Of a stretch of DNA of 64,000 nucleotides, positions 33,741 through 45,197 are shown one piece after another; position 1 is the stretch's first letter, and the number at the start of each line of letters is the position of its first letter. The position numbers and the translations under genes are program-made. The notes under the pieces are model-generated. The model saw only the letters and a program-made list of their open reading frames with translations, ran no database searches and was not told the DNA's origin. Origin of the DNA: Catelliglobosispora koreensis DSM 44566 (GTDB lineage Bacteria; Actinomycetota; Actinomycetes; Mycobacteriales; Micromonosporaceae); NCBI RefSeq assembly GCF_000379685.1, contig NZ_KB903249.1, positions 1,319,911 to 1,383,910 on the forward strand, in the 5' to 3' direction.

Positions 33741-34376
33741 GTGCAGCGGTTCGCTGACCGGGTGGCAGCAGGGCGCGCGCTAGCGGCCCGCCTGCGACAC
33801 CTGCGTGGCCAGCCGCTCGTCGTGCTCGGGCTGCCGCGTGGGGGAGTCCCGGTCGCTTTCGAAGTGGCGCAAGCACTTCAGGCACCACTGGACGTCATCG
33901 TGGTACGCAAACTCGGCCTTCCTCAGCAACCTGAGGTGGCCATGGGCGCGATCGGGGAAGACGGCGCCCGGGTGCTCAATCCCGCCGTGACCGCCTACGC
34001 CCGGCAGGGCGACCTCGAACGGGTGGAAGCGGCGGAGCGAGCCGAACTGGAGCACCGGGTCGCCCTATGGCGCCAGGGCCGGCCCGCCTGCCTCCTCGCC
34101 GGGCACACAGCGGTGATCGTGGACGACGGGGTAGCCACGGGTGCCACCGCGGGCGCCGCCTGCGCCGTCGCCCGGCTCCGCGGGGCGACCCGCATCGTCC
34201 TGGCCGCACCCGTGATCCCGGCCGATACCGTGGCCAGCCTGCACAACATGGCCGACGAAGTGGTCACGGTCCTTGCCCCGGCTGACTTTCAGGCCGTCGG
34301 GCAGTGGTATGCCGACTTCACCGCGACCTCTGACACCGAGGTAACTCGGTTACTCGCCGAAGCAACGCCCTGCTAG
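33741..34376 (+). CDS. Phosphoribosyltransferase-family protein
   Basis: This 211-residue type I phosphoribosyltransferase fold has the PRPP loop VIVDDGVATGATAGAA near 123-138, and an N-terminal VVLGLPRGGVPVAFEVA plus DVIVVRKLGLPQQPEVAMGAIGE typical of stand-alone predicted phosphoribosyltransferases. The acceptor base is unknown; homologues are sometimes fused to hydrolases. It starts four bases after trmB with GAAGG upstream of the GTG, so the pair is one operon. Confidence 0.8.
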   Translation: MQRFADRVAAGRALAARLRHLRGQPLVVLGLPRGGVPVAFEVAQALQAPLDVIVVRKLGLPQQPEVAMGAIGEDGARVLNPAVTAYARQGDLERVEAAERAELEHRVALWRQGRPACLLAGHTAVIVDDGVATGATAGAACAVARLRGATRIVLAAPVIPADTVASLHNMADEVVTVLAPADFQAVGQWYADFTATSDTEVTRLLAEATPC

Positions 34377-34455
34377 GCTCGATGCCATGTTGATCTGAGA
34401 GTGATTCGCTCCGGCCCCATTTTTCCCGCTTTTTCATCCAGCTTGGAGAGATCTC

Positions 34456-34656
34456 ATGAGTGAAGCCACTCCGCAACAGTCCAATCCGGACGAGTCAGCC
34501 GAGCAAGCCGAAGACGTCCCGATGAACCGCGCCGAACGCCGCGCCAAAGGCAAGAAGACCGGCCAGCCCGTGCAGCAGCCGGGCCGCCAGCACTTCACGC
34601 CCAAGAACACCCAGGGCGGCGGCCAGCGAATCTGGTCGAATAGAAAAGCTGGCTAA
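34456..34656 (+). CDS. Small conserved basic protein
   Basis: A 66-residue hydrophilic protein with a short acidic start, the motif MNRAERRAKGKK at 23-34 and a basic Gln/Gly-rich tail ending IWSNRKAG. Short actinobacterial proteins with this motif are conserved and of unknown role; binding to nucleic acid is a guess from charge. GGAGAG lies 7 bases before the ATG. Confidence 0.6.
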   Translation: MSEATPQQSNPDESAEQAEDVPMNRAERRAKGKKTGQPVQQPGRQHFTPKNTQGGGQRIWSNRKAG

Positions 34657-34764
34657 CCGCGGATCCTTCGCCCCGTGGCGGTGTTGCTCGCCGGCGTGTT
34701 TGCAAGAACGGCAAACGGCGCCGTCGTGCGCCTTGCCACGAGCCAAATGGCCCACGCGGTTGGC

Positions 34765-36174
34765 TTATCGGCGGCGGTCTGTGCAGACGGGCTGGGACAT
34801 GACCATGTGATCGGCCTGATAGGCGACGGTCACGGTGACGCAATAGTTCCCTGCCGGGTCTAGGCCCGGCAGGGTCATGCTTTCCGTGCCCGCTGGCAAA
34901 GACTGCAAGGGCCGCATGGGTTCTCCGGCCTTCGCGGCCGACACCACGATGGGGCCCTTGGCATTAGCCGGATAAACCCACGTGATGAGCAGCTTGTCGC
35001 CTTGATCGGTTAGGTGCAGGTTTGCCACCGGACCCGAGGGCTGTGCGTTCACGGTCGCCTCGGTGGGCGCGGCTGACGCCGAGCCGGACAATGTCGCCTG
35101 AGCTTGCGGGTTTTGCTGCCCGCCCGAGGTGAGGATGCCGGCGGTCACTAGCGCGGCCGCGATGAGGGCTGTCACCCCGACCGCGAGCGGAGCCAGCCAA
35201 GGCTTGCGGCGCTTGACCTTTGGCGGTTTCACCGGCCGGGGCGGAGGCGGTGGCATCAGCGTTTGACTTGGTATCACCAGCACCGGCGGCGGTGGGGCGG
35301 CCGGGGGCGGGACGTAAACGGGAGTCTTGGGCGGTGCGGGCGGTTCGAGCAAGTCGTCGTCGGGCCACTCATCGGCTGGCATCTGCGGTGTGCCGGGACG
35401 CCGGGGCGCGATGAAGTCCTGTGGATCGGGAACGACCATCACCGGGAACACTCCGGCCGGGGCACCCGGGTTCAGCGTCGCGACTCCACATTGGTGGTTG
35501 TGGTCAGCCATCGCCCGTGACGCGTTGCTCAGCGCGGTATGGGTTTCGTCGTCAGGTGGCAGCTCGGCCGCGTAGGCACGGGCTTTGGCCAGTGTTAGGT
35601 GGGCCTGCTCGGGATTGCGGCAGTCCCGCCACATCGCCGCGAGCCGGATCATCATCCGGATGCCGACCGGATGTGTTGCGCCGTAACGGACTTGGTGTGC
35701 CGTGATCACTTCACTGAGCGCGTGACGGGCGGTGTCGCACAGGCCGCGCGCGTGTTCCACGATCGCCGCGTCGGCCCGCGCCGCGAGGGCACGATCGCCG
35801 TCGGGACCTTCCTCGGCCGCCAGAGCCGTGATCAGTTGCTGATAGTGGCGAGTGGACTGTTCGAGCAACCCGGCCCGGTGTTCGGTGACCGCGAGCACGC
35901 CAATCGCATGCAGCGTGCGGCGATCACGCTCGCCGTGCAGGCGGCGCATCGCCGCATAGGCGAACTCGCCCCAGGTGCGGGCGATCACCGGGTCGGACAA
36001 GCGCAACAGCACACCCGCGTAAAGCACCGCCGCCTCAGCGTCTTCGGCGTCAGCTCCCGCCGGATCGGCGGGCACGCTCGGCAGCAGGCCGCTCAGCAAC
36101 TGCTGAGCGCCTGGGAAATCGAGCTGCGACACGAGGTGGCGCGCCCGCGGCAGAGATCCTTCGGGCGTGGGCAT
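34765..36174 (-). CDS. TPR-like protein with single TM helix and FN3-like C-terminus
   Basis: This 469-residue protein has three parts. Residues 1-215 are paired helices rich in Ala/Leu that read as degenerate TPRs (QLDFPGAQQLLSGLL, TRHYQQLITALAAEEG, AHLTLAKARAYAAEL). A Pro-rich linker (about 265-325) leads to one transmembrane helix (about 330-350). The exterior domain (about 375-469) has FN3-like strands (LHLTDQGDKLLITWVYPAN, YCVTVTVAYQ). It may connect a cytoplasmic scaffold with an external ligand. The N-terminal start at 36174 is unverified. Confidence 0.65.
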   Translation of the reverse strand: MPTPEGSLPRARHLVSQLDFPGAQQLLSGLLPSVPADPAGADAEDAEAAVLYAGVLLRLSDPVIARTWGEFAYAAMRRLHGERDRRTLHAIGVLAVTEHRAGLLEQSTRHYQQLITALAAEEGPDGDRALAARADAAIVEHARGLCDTARHALSEVITAHQVRYGATHPVGIRMMIRLAAMWRDCRNPEQAHLTLAKARAYAAELPPDDETHTALSNASRAMADHNHQCGVATLNPGAPAGVFPVMVVPDPQDFIAPRRPGTPQMPADEWPDDDLLEPPAPPKTPVYVPPPAAPPPPVLVIPSQTLMPPPPPRPVKPPKVKRRKPWLAPLAVGVTALIAAALVTAGILTSGGQQNPQAQATLSGSASAAPTEATVNAQPSGPVANLHLTDQGDKLLITWVYPANAKGPIVVSAAKAGEPMRPLQSLPAGTESMTLPGLDPAGNYCVTVTVAYQADHMVMSQPVCTDRRR

Positions 36175-36253
36175 CAGCTCAGGCCACCACCAGCTCGTGC
36201 AAGCACCCGCTCATAGTGCCCGCCTGACCACGATCGCGCTAGGTTCGGATGCC

Positions 36254-37195
36254 ATGAGGTTTGTCGTATACGGAGCAGGTGCCGTCGGGGGTAGTGTCGC
36301 GGCTCTGCTTCACCGGGCGGGTCAGGACGTGGTGATCATCGCCCGGGGTCAGCACTATCAAGCCATCAAAGACAAAGGGCTGCTTTTCGAGTACCAGCAA
36401 GGAAGTGAACTTTTGCCCGTGCAGGCCGTGAGCCGGCCCTCGGAGCTGGAGTGGCGCGACGATGATGTGGTTCTTCTCGGGATGAAGTCGCAGGACACCG
36501 AGGCGGCGCTTCGGGGTCTTGACCCGCGTCTGCCGGTCGTGTGCCTGCAAAATGGTGTCGCCAATGAGCGGACGGCGTTGCGCCTTAACGCCTACGTGTA
36601 CGCGATTTGCGTCATGTTCCCCTCGACGCACCTGGAGCCGGGTGTGGTGCAGGTCAAGTCGTGGCCAGTGCCCGGCATCCTGGATATCGGCCGCTATCCG
36701 TCTGGAGTGGACGATCGGGCCGGCGAAATCGCGGCGGCGCTGCGCACCGCTGGCTGCCTGAGCGAACCGCGCGAAGACATCATGCGCTGGAAGTACCGCA
36801 AGCTGCTGATGAACCTCGGCAACGCCGTGCACGCTGTTTGCCAGCCTGCCGATGCGCCCGAGATCGCCCGTCTCGTGCGGGCCGAAGGCGAACGGGTGCT
36901 GGAAGCGGCGGGAATCAGCGTCGTCTCGGAAGAACAAGACAGTGAGCGCCGGGGTGACGTGCTTCAGGTGGGTGTTAGAAGCAGCGGTGGCTCGACGTGG
37001 CAGAGCCTGCAGCGGGGGACAGGCATCGTCGAAGCTGACTACCTCAACGGTGAGATCGTCTTACTTGGACGGTTAAACGGGATAGATGCCCGTTACAACG
37101 ATCATGCCCGTCAGATGGCGAACTGGTTCGCCGCAACAGGTTCTCCACCTGGAACTATGCCAGGTTCGCAATGGTTGTCCAAGATGGACTTGTGA
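36254..37195 (+). CDS. Ketopantoate reductase-family oxidoreductase
   Basis: From ATG 36254 the protein has 313 residues. It opens with the NADP motif GAGAVGGSVA at 7-16, followed by the ApbA/PanE C-terminal helical domain with the catalytic Lys in WKYRKLLMNLGNAV near 178-191 and the Glu/Asn segment VEADYLNGEIVLLG near 263-276. PanE reduces ketopantoate to pantoate for CoA. This copy stands alone, so it may be a paralogue acting on another 2-oxo acid. Confidence 0.8.
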   Translation: MRFVVYGAGAVGGSVAALLHRAGQDVVIIARGQHYQAIKDKGLLFEYQQGSELLPVQAVSRPSELEWRDDDVVLLGMKSQDTEAALRGLDPRLPVVCLQNGVANERTALRLNAYVYAICVMFPSTHLEPGVVQVKSWPVPGILDIGRYPSGVDDRAGEIAAALRTAGCLSEPREDIMRWKYRKLLMNLGNAVHAVCQPADAPEIARLVRAEGERVLEAAGISVVSEEQDSERRGDVLQVGVRSSGGSTWQSLQRGTGIVEADYLNGEIVLLGRLNGIDARYNDHARQMANWFAATGSPPGTMPGSQWLSKMDL

Positions 37196-37262
37196 CCGGG
37201 GTCACGGTTCCGTTACCGTTCGGTAACCTGCACTAACTTCGAACCCCCATCGGAGGACCCCC

Positions 37263-38090
37263 ATGCGGTTCGCGCGTACGTCCCTCGCGCTCGCCGCGGG
37301 CTTGGCGATCTCGCTGCTGCCGGCGACCCCGGCAGCGGCCGATCCTGGCCCGCCCCCCAGTTCTATGGCAAGCATGGGTGACTCGATCACCCGTGGCTTC
37401 AACGCCAGCGGCTGGTATTCAGACGCACCCAGCCGGTCGTTTAGCACCGGCACGGACTCGGTTGTCGCCAGTCACTACAGCCGGATCCTGGCCAAGAATC
37501 CCGCGATCAGCGGCAAGAACTACAACGACGGCCGGTCCGGGGCCAAGGCCTCAGACATGGCTGGCCAGGCCAACACGGCGGTCGGCCAGGGCGTGCAATA
37601 CGTGACCATCCTCATTGGCGCCAACGATGCCTGCACCAGCAGCGAAGGCTCGATGACCTCGGTCGCGACGTTCCGTTCACAGATCGATGCCGCTCTTTCG
37701 ACGTTGAAGAACGGCCTTCCCAACGCCAAGGTCGCCGTGATCTCCATCCCGGACATCAAGCGCCTGTGGTTCGTCGGCAAGGGCAGCTCCTCGGCACGCA
37801 GCGCGTGGAGCCTGTTCGGCATCTGCCAGTCCATGCTGGCCAACCCCACGTCCACCGCCCAGGCTGACGAAGACCGCCGCAACCGGGTCCGTCAGCGCGT
37901 GGTCGACTTCAACGCGCAGCTCGCCCAGGCTTGCGCCGCCTATGGCTCCAACTGCGACTTCGACGACAACGCGGTGTTCAACTATCCGTTCGCGCTGTCG
38001 CAGGTCTCCAGCTGGGACTACTTCCACCCGAACCGCACCGGCCAGGGCGTGCTCGCGAGCGTGAGTTACGCCGCGGGCTTCAACTGGTAG
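37263..38090 (+). CDS. Secreted SGNH/GDSL-family hydrolase
   Basis: A 275-residue exported esterase. The signal peptide (1-26) ends at PAAA-D. The SGNH residues are all visible: GDSIT near 39-43 (nucleophile Ser), a conserved Gly, GAND near 119-122, and DYFHPN near 256-261 (Asp-His). Five Cys in the mature part could form disulfides. It resembles actinobacterial secreted lipases/esterases of the Streptomyces SGNH type, which act on lipids or acylated polysaccharides. GGAGG precedes the ATG and a strong terminator follows. Confidence 0.85.
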   Translation: MRFARTSLALAAGLAISLLPATPAAADPGPPPSSMASMGDSITRGFNASGWYSDAPSRSFSTGTDSVVASHYSRILAKNPAISGKNYNDGRSGAKASDMAGQANTAVGQGVQYVTILIGANDACTSSEGSMTSVATFRSQIDAALSTLKNGLPNAKVAVISIPDIKRLWFVGKGSSSARSAWSLFGICQSMLANPTSTAQADEDRRNRVRQRVVDFNAQLAQACAAYGSNCDFDDNAVFNYPFALSQVSSWDYFHPNRTGQGVLASVSYAAGFNW

Positions 38091-38103
38091 TTCTAGGACA
38101 AAG

Positions 38104-40130
<2,027 letters not shown>

Positions 40131-40154
40131 CAACTGTGTGCCAGTCTTGCTGAC

Positions 40155-40559
40155 GTGGGCTTGACCGGTTTGTTCGCCGGGGCCGCCGTTCTCGTGGCGG
40201 CCCTCGGCTTTGGGCTGTTCCACCGCTCTAGAGCGGGCAAGCTCGTCGCGGCCCGTGTTGTTTTTGACTTCGCCTCACTCGGCGTCAGGCCCGGGCGCGT
40301 GACGTTGCTGCAGTTCTCATCCGCCTTCTGTGCCCCGTGCCGGGCTGTGCGCGTGCGTTGCGCTTCGCTTGCTTCCTCGTCGGACGTTGATCATGTTGAG
40401 GTCGACGCGGAGAGTCACCTCGACGCCGTGCGCTCCCTGAACGTGTGGAAGACCCCGACCTTGTTCATCATCGATGCGTCAGGCAACGTCGCCGGGCGGA
40501 TCCAGGGCGTCCCGACCCTGGAACAGCTTCGCTCCGCGATTGGAGTCGTCCATGCTTGA
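40155..40559 (+). CDS. Membrane-anchored thioredoxin-fold protein
   Basis: A 134-residue protein with an N-terminal transmembrane helix (about 3-22) and a thioredoxin domain bearing the redox motif CAPC near 60-63 in LLQFSSAFCAPC. The cis-Pro is in VWKTPTLFIID. It should act at the membrane surface as a thiol-disulfide reductant or oxidant. Only 24 bases separate it from the exporter and it overlaps the DUF4395 gene by eight bases. Confidence 0.8.
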   Translation: MGLTGLFAGAAVLVAALGFGLFHRSRAGKLVAARVVFDFASLGVRPGRVTLLQFSSAFCAPCRAVRVRCASLASSSDVDHVEVDAESHLDAVRSLNVWKTPTLFIIDASGNVAGRIQGVPTLEQLRSAIGVVHA

Positions 40560-40986
40560 TCCCCGTGGGCCACGCTTCGCCGCCGCCCTGACGACAGTCG
40601 TTGTGCTGCTTGCCCTGACGTTCAGTTCAGGCTGGCTCATGCTGGCTCAGGCCGTCGTGTTTGGACTGACAGCCTTCTCTGTGCGGCTCGGCCCGTATGG
40701 GCTTTTGTACCGCTGGCTGGTCGCGCCACGGCTCTCGCCACCCGCCGACCTGGAACCAGCCGCCCCGGTGCGGTTCGCCCAGACTGTCGGTCTCGTGTTC
40801 GCCACCGTCTCCGCGATCGGCTATTTCACAGGGCTGCCCGTGCTCGGCATCGTCGCGGCGTCCTTCGCCCTGGCGGCCGCGTTCCTCAATGCCGCCTTCG
40901 GCCTGTGCCTCGGCTGCGAGGTCTACCTCGCCTACCGCCGTCTCGTCGGCCGTCCCTTGACCGCCCGCGTCCCCGCCTCGCGTTAG
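40552..40986 (+). CDS. DUF4395 membrane protein
   Basis: This 144-residue protein has four helices. It starts with DPRGPRFAAALT and ends its last helix with FLNAAFGLCLGCEVYLAY, the DUF4395 pattern with the conserved paired Cys (CLGC). The partner upstream is a membrane thioredoxin with an 8-base overlap. That pairing is frequent in actinobacteria and suggests a DsbB-like or quinone-linked thiol relay, although the function is unproven. Confidence 0.75.
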   Translation: MLDPRGPRFAAALTTVVVLLALTFSSGWLMLAQAVVFGLTAFSVRLGPYGLLYRWLVAPRLSPPADLEPAAPVRFAQTVGLVFATVSAIGYFTGLPVLGIVAASFALAAAFLNAAFGLCLGCEVYLAYRRLVGRPLTARVPASR

Positions 40987-41029
40987 CTGTCACCTGCCAC
41001 CGCTTGCCGTTTCGCGCCGTAATGCCGGC

Positions 41030-41090
41030 TGCTTCGTGGCTTCGGCCGCAGGTTGTCTAACGCGGGAAACGCGCTTGCTTCGTGGCTTCG
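41030..41090. repeat. Direct repeat of a 15-mer
   Basis: TGCTTCGTGGCTTCG occurs at 41030-41044 and again at 41076-41090 in the gap after the DUF4395 gene. The bases between include AACGCGGGAAACGCG. No gene is supported in 40987-41171. Confidence 0.6.
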
Positions 41091-41122
41091 CCCGGTGGGG
41101 CTGCGGCGGCTGGTGAAAGGAA

Positions 41123-41157
41123 AGCCTCCATGCCGCGGGGGTCGCGGCATGGAGGCT
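41123..41157. terminator. 15-bp hairpin terminator
   Basis: A perfect 15-bp stem (41123-41137 with 41143-41157) with loop GGGGT lies between convergent genes, 14 bases after the FHA-ABC stop codon on the minus strand. Confidence 0.75.
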
Positions 41158-41171
41158 GGTGTCGCAAATGG

Positions 41172-43451
41172 TTATGAGCGACCGGGTTCGTGCCTGCGCA
41201 GGGCCAGGCGGGTCAGAGCGATGAAGACCACGGCCTGGACGCACAGGAAGACCATGCTCTTTATCCAGAGACCCTTGTCGTGCACGAACAGTGGGTCCTG
41301 GAATCCCTTGGGCAGCATGGCCGCCAGTTGCGTGGTCTCAGCACCGGCGGCAAAGCCCCAGCGGGTCGGGAAGATCCAGGAGATGTACTCCATGACCGGG
41401 CTGCCAGCAAGCAGGAACAGACCGCCGGAGAAGACCAGCATCGCCATGACAAGCACGACCATGATGGGTGTCGTCTGCTCCGTGGTGCGGGCCAGTGCGC
41501 TGAACAGGAGCCCAAGCAGGGTCGACACCAGCGCGAGAGCCACCATGGCCACGATGATTTCGACGGTCTGGCTCGGGAAGACCAGCGACTTGCTCGGCGG
41601 ACCCTCGAACAGGGCCAAGTAAACGAACAGTGCCGTCTGCGCCGTGTTGATGAGGAAGAAGACGGTGATCTTCGAACTCAGGTAGGCGGCTGCGGACAAG
41701 CCCACCGCACGTTCACGGGCGTAGATCGCCGCCTCGTTGACGATTTCGCGGATGGCTGCCGCGGTTCCGAGGAACGCCGCGCCCGTGACCAGCACGACGA
41801 GCAGCTGCTGGGCCTGAATGCCCTGGGTGAACGTGCCGAACTTCAGGCCGTTGTCGCCCGGAGCGGTGTAGGACAGCAGCGCCAGTACTAACGGCATAGC
41901 GATCAAGAAGGCGCTAAAGCCGCGGTCGGAGAAGATGACCCGCAACATCCGGTTGCACAGCGTGATGTATTGGCGCAGCGGGGCACTGGGGTTGCGGGCG
42001 AACAGGCGCCAGCCTTGCTTGTCCATGTTGGCCGTGCCCGGCTTGGCCTGCGGCGCGTTTGGCCTCGTGCGAGCCAGCGTCGGCCCGGGCTGAATCGGCT
42101 CGGGCTCCGGGGGCATGTCAGTCGGGATGACGTGCAACGTCGGCTCGTCGTCGAGCTGTCCGCTGCGCTGCGCCGGAACAGTGACGCTCGCCGGCACCTC
42201 TTGCGTGTGGTGCGGTTCCGCCGCCGCCGGGATCTGAATCTCGTCGACAACAGCCACCGGGGCCAGAGCCGGACGGGGAGCAGATCGCTCAGTGGGCGTC
42301 ACGGCGCTCACGTAGCGGGCGTAGAGCGGCGAGTTGCGGAAGGCCCGCGTCCAGCGCTCTGGCTCATCAGTGATCTTCTGGAAGACATCGGCGTAGTCCT
42401 CGGCGTCAAAGAAGCCGAGCAGCTGTTCCACCGGGCCGAAGTAGCCCATCGTGCCACCGAGACACATGACGAGGACGCGGTCGCAAACATCCAGGTGCAG
42501 CACGCTATGCGTCACGATCACCACGGTCTTGCCCTTGTCGGCGAGCTCCCGCAGCTCCATCATGACTTCCTTGTCGAGCGCGGGGTCCAAACCGGACGTG
42601 GGCTCGTCGAGGCAGAACAACGACGGTTCGGTCAGCAGCTCCATGGCCACCGAGGCACGCTTGCGCTGACCGCCCGACAGGGTGTCGATGCGCTGCTTGG
42701 CGCGCTCGGTCAGGCGCATCGTCTGCATGACCTCATCGACCTTGGCCCAGCGGACCTTACGCGGGACGTCGTCGGCGAAGCGCAGCGCGGCGGCGAAGCG
42801 CAGCGCCGTGCGGACCTTGAGCTGCTTGTGCAGCACGTCGTCCTGCGGGACCATGCCGAGCCGGTAGCGCAGCTGAGCGTAGTCGGCGTAGAGGTCGCGT
42901 CCGCCGTACCAAATGCGGCCCTGGGTCGCTGGCCTCAGGCCGGTCAGCGCTTTGACCAAAGTGGACTTGCCACAGCCACTGGGGCCGATGACGGCGAGCA
43001 GGCTGCCCTCGGCGAGGGCGAAGCTCACGTCATCGAGAAGCACTTTGTTCCCGATGCGGACCGTCAGGTCGTCGGCGAGAAGGGATGCCGGGCCGGTATC
43101 TACGTGGTCATGGAGGCGGTGGCCGTCAAAAAGTAACTCGTGACGGCCGATGGAGACGACGTCCCCAGCGTGGATCACGGTTGGCTTCTGAACCATCCGT
43201 CCATTGAGGTAGGTGCCGTTTCGGCTGCCCAAGTCGACGACCTGGTAAGTGTCGCCGACACGGCGGACCTCGGAATGATGCCGGGAAACCTGCAGGTCAG
43301 CCAGGACTACGTCGTTGTCGGCATCTCGCCCGATGCGGATGCGTGCCGCGTGCTGCACGGCGGCGTTAGGGGTCTGTCCAGCTGCGACCGCAGGGGCGGT
43401 AGCTGAGGGGTTCTCGCTTGACACTCGGACATCTTGGCGGTAGTCCCGCAC
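41172..43451 (-). CDS. FHA-domain ABC exporter (Rv1747-like)
   Basis: The protein is 759 residues if started at GTG 43449-43451; GTG 43422-43424 is also possible and neither has a clear ribosome site. An FHA domain (about 35-110: IRIGRDADNDVVL, VSRHHSEV, DLGSRNGTYLNG) binds phosphothreonine. The ABC ATPase follows (Walker A GPSGCGKST, signature LSGGQRKRASVAMEL, Walker B LFCLDEPTSGLD), then a Pro-rich linker and an ABC-2 membrane domain with six helices (about 515-745). In mycobacteria Rv1747 is controlled by PknF phosphorylation and affects lipid export. A kinase gene lies 3.6 kb away. Confidence 0.9.
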   Translation of the reverse strand: MRDYRQDVRVSSENPSATAPAVAAGQTPNAAVQHAARIRIGRDADNDVVLADLQVSRHHSEVRRVGDTYQVVDLGSRNGTYLNGRMVQKPTVIHAGDVVSIGRHELLFDGHRLHDHVDTGPASLLADDLTVRIGNKVLLDDVSFALAEGSLLAVIGPSGCGKSTLVKALTGLRPATQGRIWYGGRDLYADYAQLRYRLGMVPQDDVLHKQLKVRTALRFAAALRFADDVPRKVRWAKVDEVMQTMRLTERAKQRIDTLSGGQRKRASVAMELLTEPSLFCLDEPTSGLDPALDKEVMMELRELADKGKTVVIVTHSVLHLDVCDRVLVMCLGGTMGYFGPVEQLLGFFDAEDYADVFQKITDEPERWTRAFRNSPLYARYVSAVTPTERSAPRPALAPVAVVDEIQIPAAAEPHHTQEVPASVTVPAQRSGQLDDEPTLHVIPTDMPPEPEPIQPGPTLARTRPNAPQAKPGTANMDKQGWRLFARNPSAPLRQYITLCNRMLRVIFSDRGFSAFLIAMPLVLALLSYTAPGDNGLKFGTFTQGIQAQQLLVVLVTGAAFLGTAAAIREIVNEAAIYARERAVGLSAAAYLSSKITVFFLINTAQTALFVYLALFEGPPSKSLVFPSQTVEIIVAMVALALVSTLLGLLFSALARTTEQTTPIMVVLVMAMLVFSGGLFLLAGSPVMEYISWIFPTRWGFAAGAETTQLAAMLPKGFQDPLFVHDKGLWIKSMVFLCVQAVVFIALTRLALRRHEPGRS

Positions 43452-43661
43452 TTAGATCAAGCTCACGCTCAAAGGTGACATAGTTCCGTGGCGGGAATAG
43501 CGATCACGTGGCACTCTTGTCGAGGCTGGTGCGTGGACAGTGTCCCCGGGCCTCAACTACAAAAGCCATTAGGGAATACCAGGTCAAGCTCGGAGCCCTA
43601 GTGCGCCACTCGCCGCGAGGCGACCGCACGTACCGGCCCTCAAATCCTAATAATCACCTTT

Positions 43662-45197
43662 GTGACCAACGAGGGTGTGCTGCTGTTCCTGCTCGTGCTG
43701 GGACTTATCTCGGTTCCGCTTGGCGAACGGCTGCGATTGCCGAGTCCTGTCATCGCCGCCGGTTTCGGTGTCGTGCTCGGGTTGCTGCCCATGGGACGCG
43801 ACTTCGGCTTCGAACCTTCGTTCATCCTTCCGCTCGTTCTTCCCCCGCTGCTGTGGACGGCCGCCCAGAACAGCTCCTGGCGCCGCTTCGTGCAGGGCTG
43901 GCGGCCCATCCTCACCCTCGCGGTGGCGCTCGTGTTCGTCACGACAGCCGCCGTCGCCTTTGTCGCCACACGCATCCACCCCGCGCTTCCGCTGGGCGCG
44001 GCTGTCGTCTTAGGAGCGATCTGCGCGCCGCCTGATCCTGCCGCCATTTCAGCTGTGGCCAGTCGCCTCGGTTTGCCCAGGCGGATCATCACGCTGCTCG
44101 AAGGTGAAGGCCTGTTCAACGACGTGACCGCGCTGACGATCTATCAGGTCGCCGTCGCGGGCGTGCTCACGGGATCGCTGTCGTGGTGGAGCGCGGCGGG
44201 CAGTTTCGTTTACTCGGCTCTGGCCGGCATCGGTATTGGCATCGTGAACGCGGTCGTCTTCGGCTGGCTCGCCGACAAGCTTGGCGGAGCTGGACTGCGC
44301 GCCGGGCTGAGTCTGGTGACGCCTTATGCCGCTTACCTTGGCGCGGAGTCCGCGAAAGCCTCCGGTGTCATGGCCGTGCTCGTGGCCGCGTTCTGGATGA
44401 GTGCCCGCAAGGTGGACCCTGACGACGTGGAGGGCAGGCTCTATGGCCGTCCGTTCTGGGAAGTCGTCGAGGTGCTCGTGACCGGCTTTACGTTCGGGCT
44501 CGTTGGCATCGAGTTCGTCGATGTGCTGCGCCATGTCGGGCGCGACGCATGGGGCTACGTCTCGTTCGCTCTGCTCGTGTGCCTGACCCTCCTGATCGTG
44601 CGGTTCCTGTGGATGTCCGTCGTCGGTGGCTACGTCTGGCTCCGTCAGGGACACGCGCGTGATCAGGACTCGCCGGGCAACTGGCGCGAGCTGTTAGTGG
44701 TGTCCTGGGCCGGAATGCGGGCCGTTGTCACCGTGGCCACCGCGCTCGCCTTGCCGGAAAGTTTCCCGGGCCGCAACCAAATCATCTTCGTCGCGGTCGT
44801 CGTCGCCTTGGTGACCCTCACCTTGCCCGGGCTCACGTTGCCTTGGCTGGTGCGAAAGCTGGGCCTGAACACGGGATTCGAGCGCCGCAGGATCGCCGAG
44901 CGAGAGCTGACCGAAGTCGCCGTGGACGCTGCCGCCCAGCGGCTGGCCGAGATGCAGCGCACGGGCGAAATCACGGCAGAGCAAGAAGACTGGCTGTCGA
45001 TCTGGTTCCGCAACGTGGTGAGCGAGCCAGACGAGGAGCAGGGCGACACGCGCTTTCCGCAACGCCAGCGCTTCCTCGCGGTCCGCCACGAGATGCTCGC
45101 CGCGGCCCGTGCGGCCGTCCTAAGTAGACGGCCGCACGAGCCTGAGGCGGTCGATGACCTCCTGCGTCAGCTAGACCTCAAAACCGCGGCCAGCTAA
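43662..45197 (+). CDS. CPA1-type Na+/H+ antiporter
   Basis: A 511-residue membrane protein starting at GTG 43662 with about twelve helices. The ion-binding ND pair is in GEGLFNDVTALTIYQVAV near 148-165; the opening helices and the late WAGMRAVVTVATALALPESFPG segment match the NhaP/CPA1 group. A C-terminal cytoplasmic tail (about 410-511) is helical and charged. It exchanges Na+ or K+ for H+ in pH and salt homeostasis. Its stop overlaps the LPMO stop tail to tail by four bases. The 210-bp gap upstream (43452-43661) holds no gene. Confidence 0.85.
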   Translation: MTNEGVLLFLLVLGLISVPLGERLRLPSPVIAAGFGVVLGLLPMGRDFGFEPSFILPLVLPPLLWTAAQNSSWRRFVQGWRPILTLAVALVFVTTAAVAFVATRIHPALPLGAAVVLGAICAPPDPAAISAVASRLGLPRRIITLLEGEGLFNDVTALTIYQVAVAGVLTGSLSWWSAAGSFVYSALAGIGIGIVNAVVFGWLADKLGGAGLRAGLSLVTPYAAYLGAESAKASGVMAVLVAAFWMSARKVDPDDVEGRLYGRPFWEVVEVLVTGFTFGLVGIEFVDVLRHVGRDAWGYVSFALLVCLTLLIVRFLWMSVVGGYVWLRQGHARDQDSPGNWRELLVVSWAGMRAVVTVATALALPESFPGRNQIIFVAVVVALVTLTLPGLTLPWLVRKLGLNTGFERRRIAERELTEVAVDAAAQRLAEMQRTGEITAEQEDWLSIWFRNVVSEPDEEQGDTRFPQRQRFLAVRHEMLAAARAAVLSRRPHEPEAVDDLLRQLDLKTAAS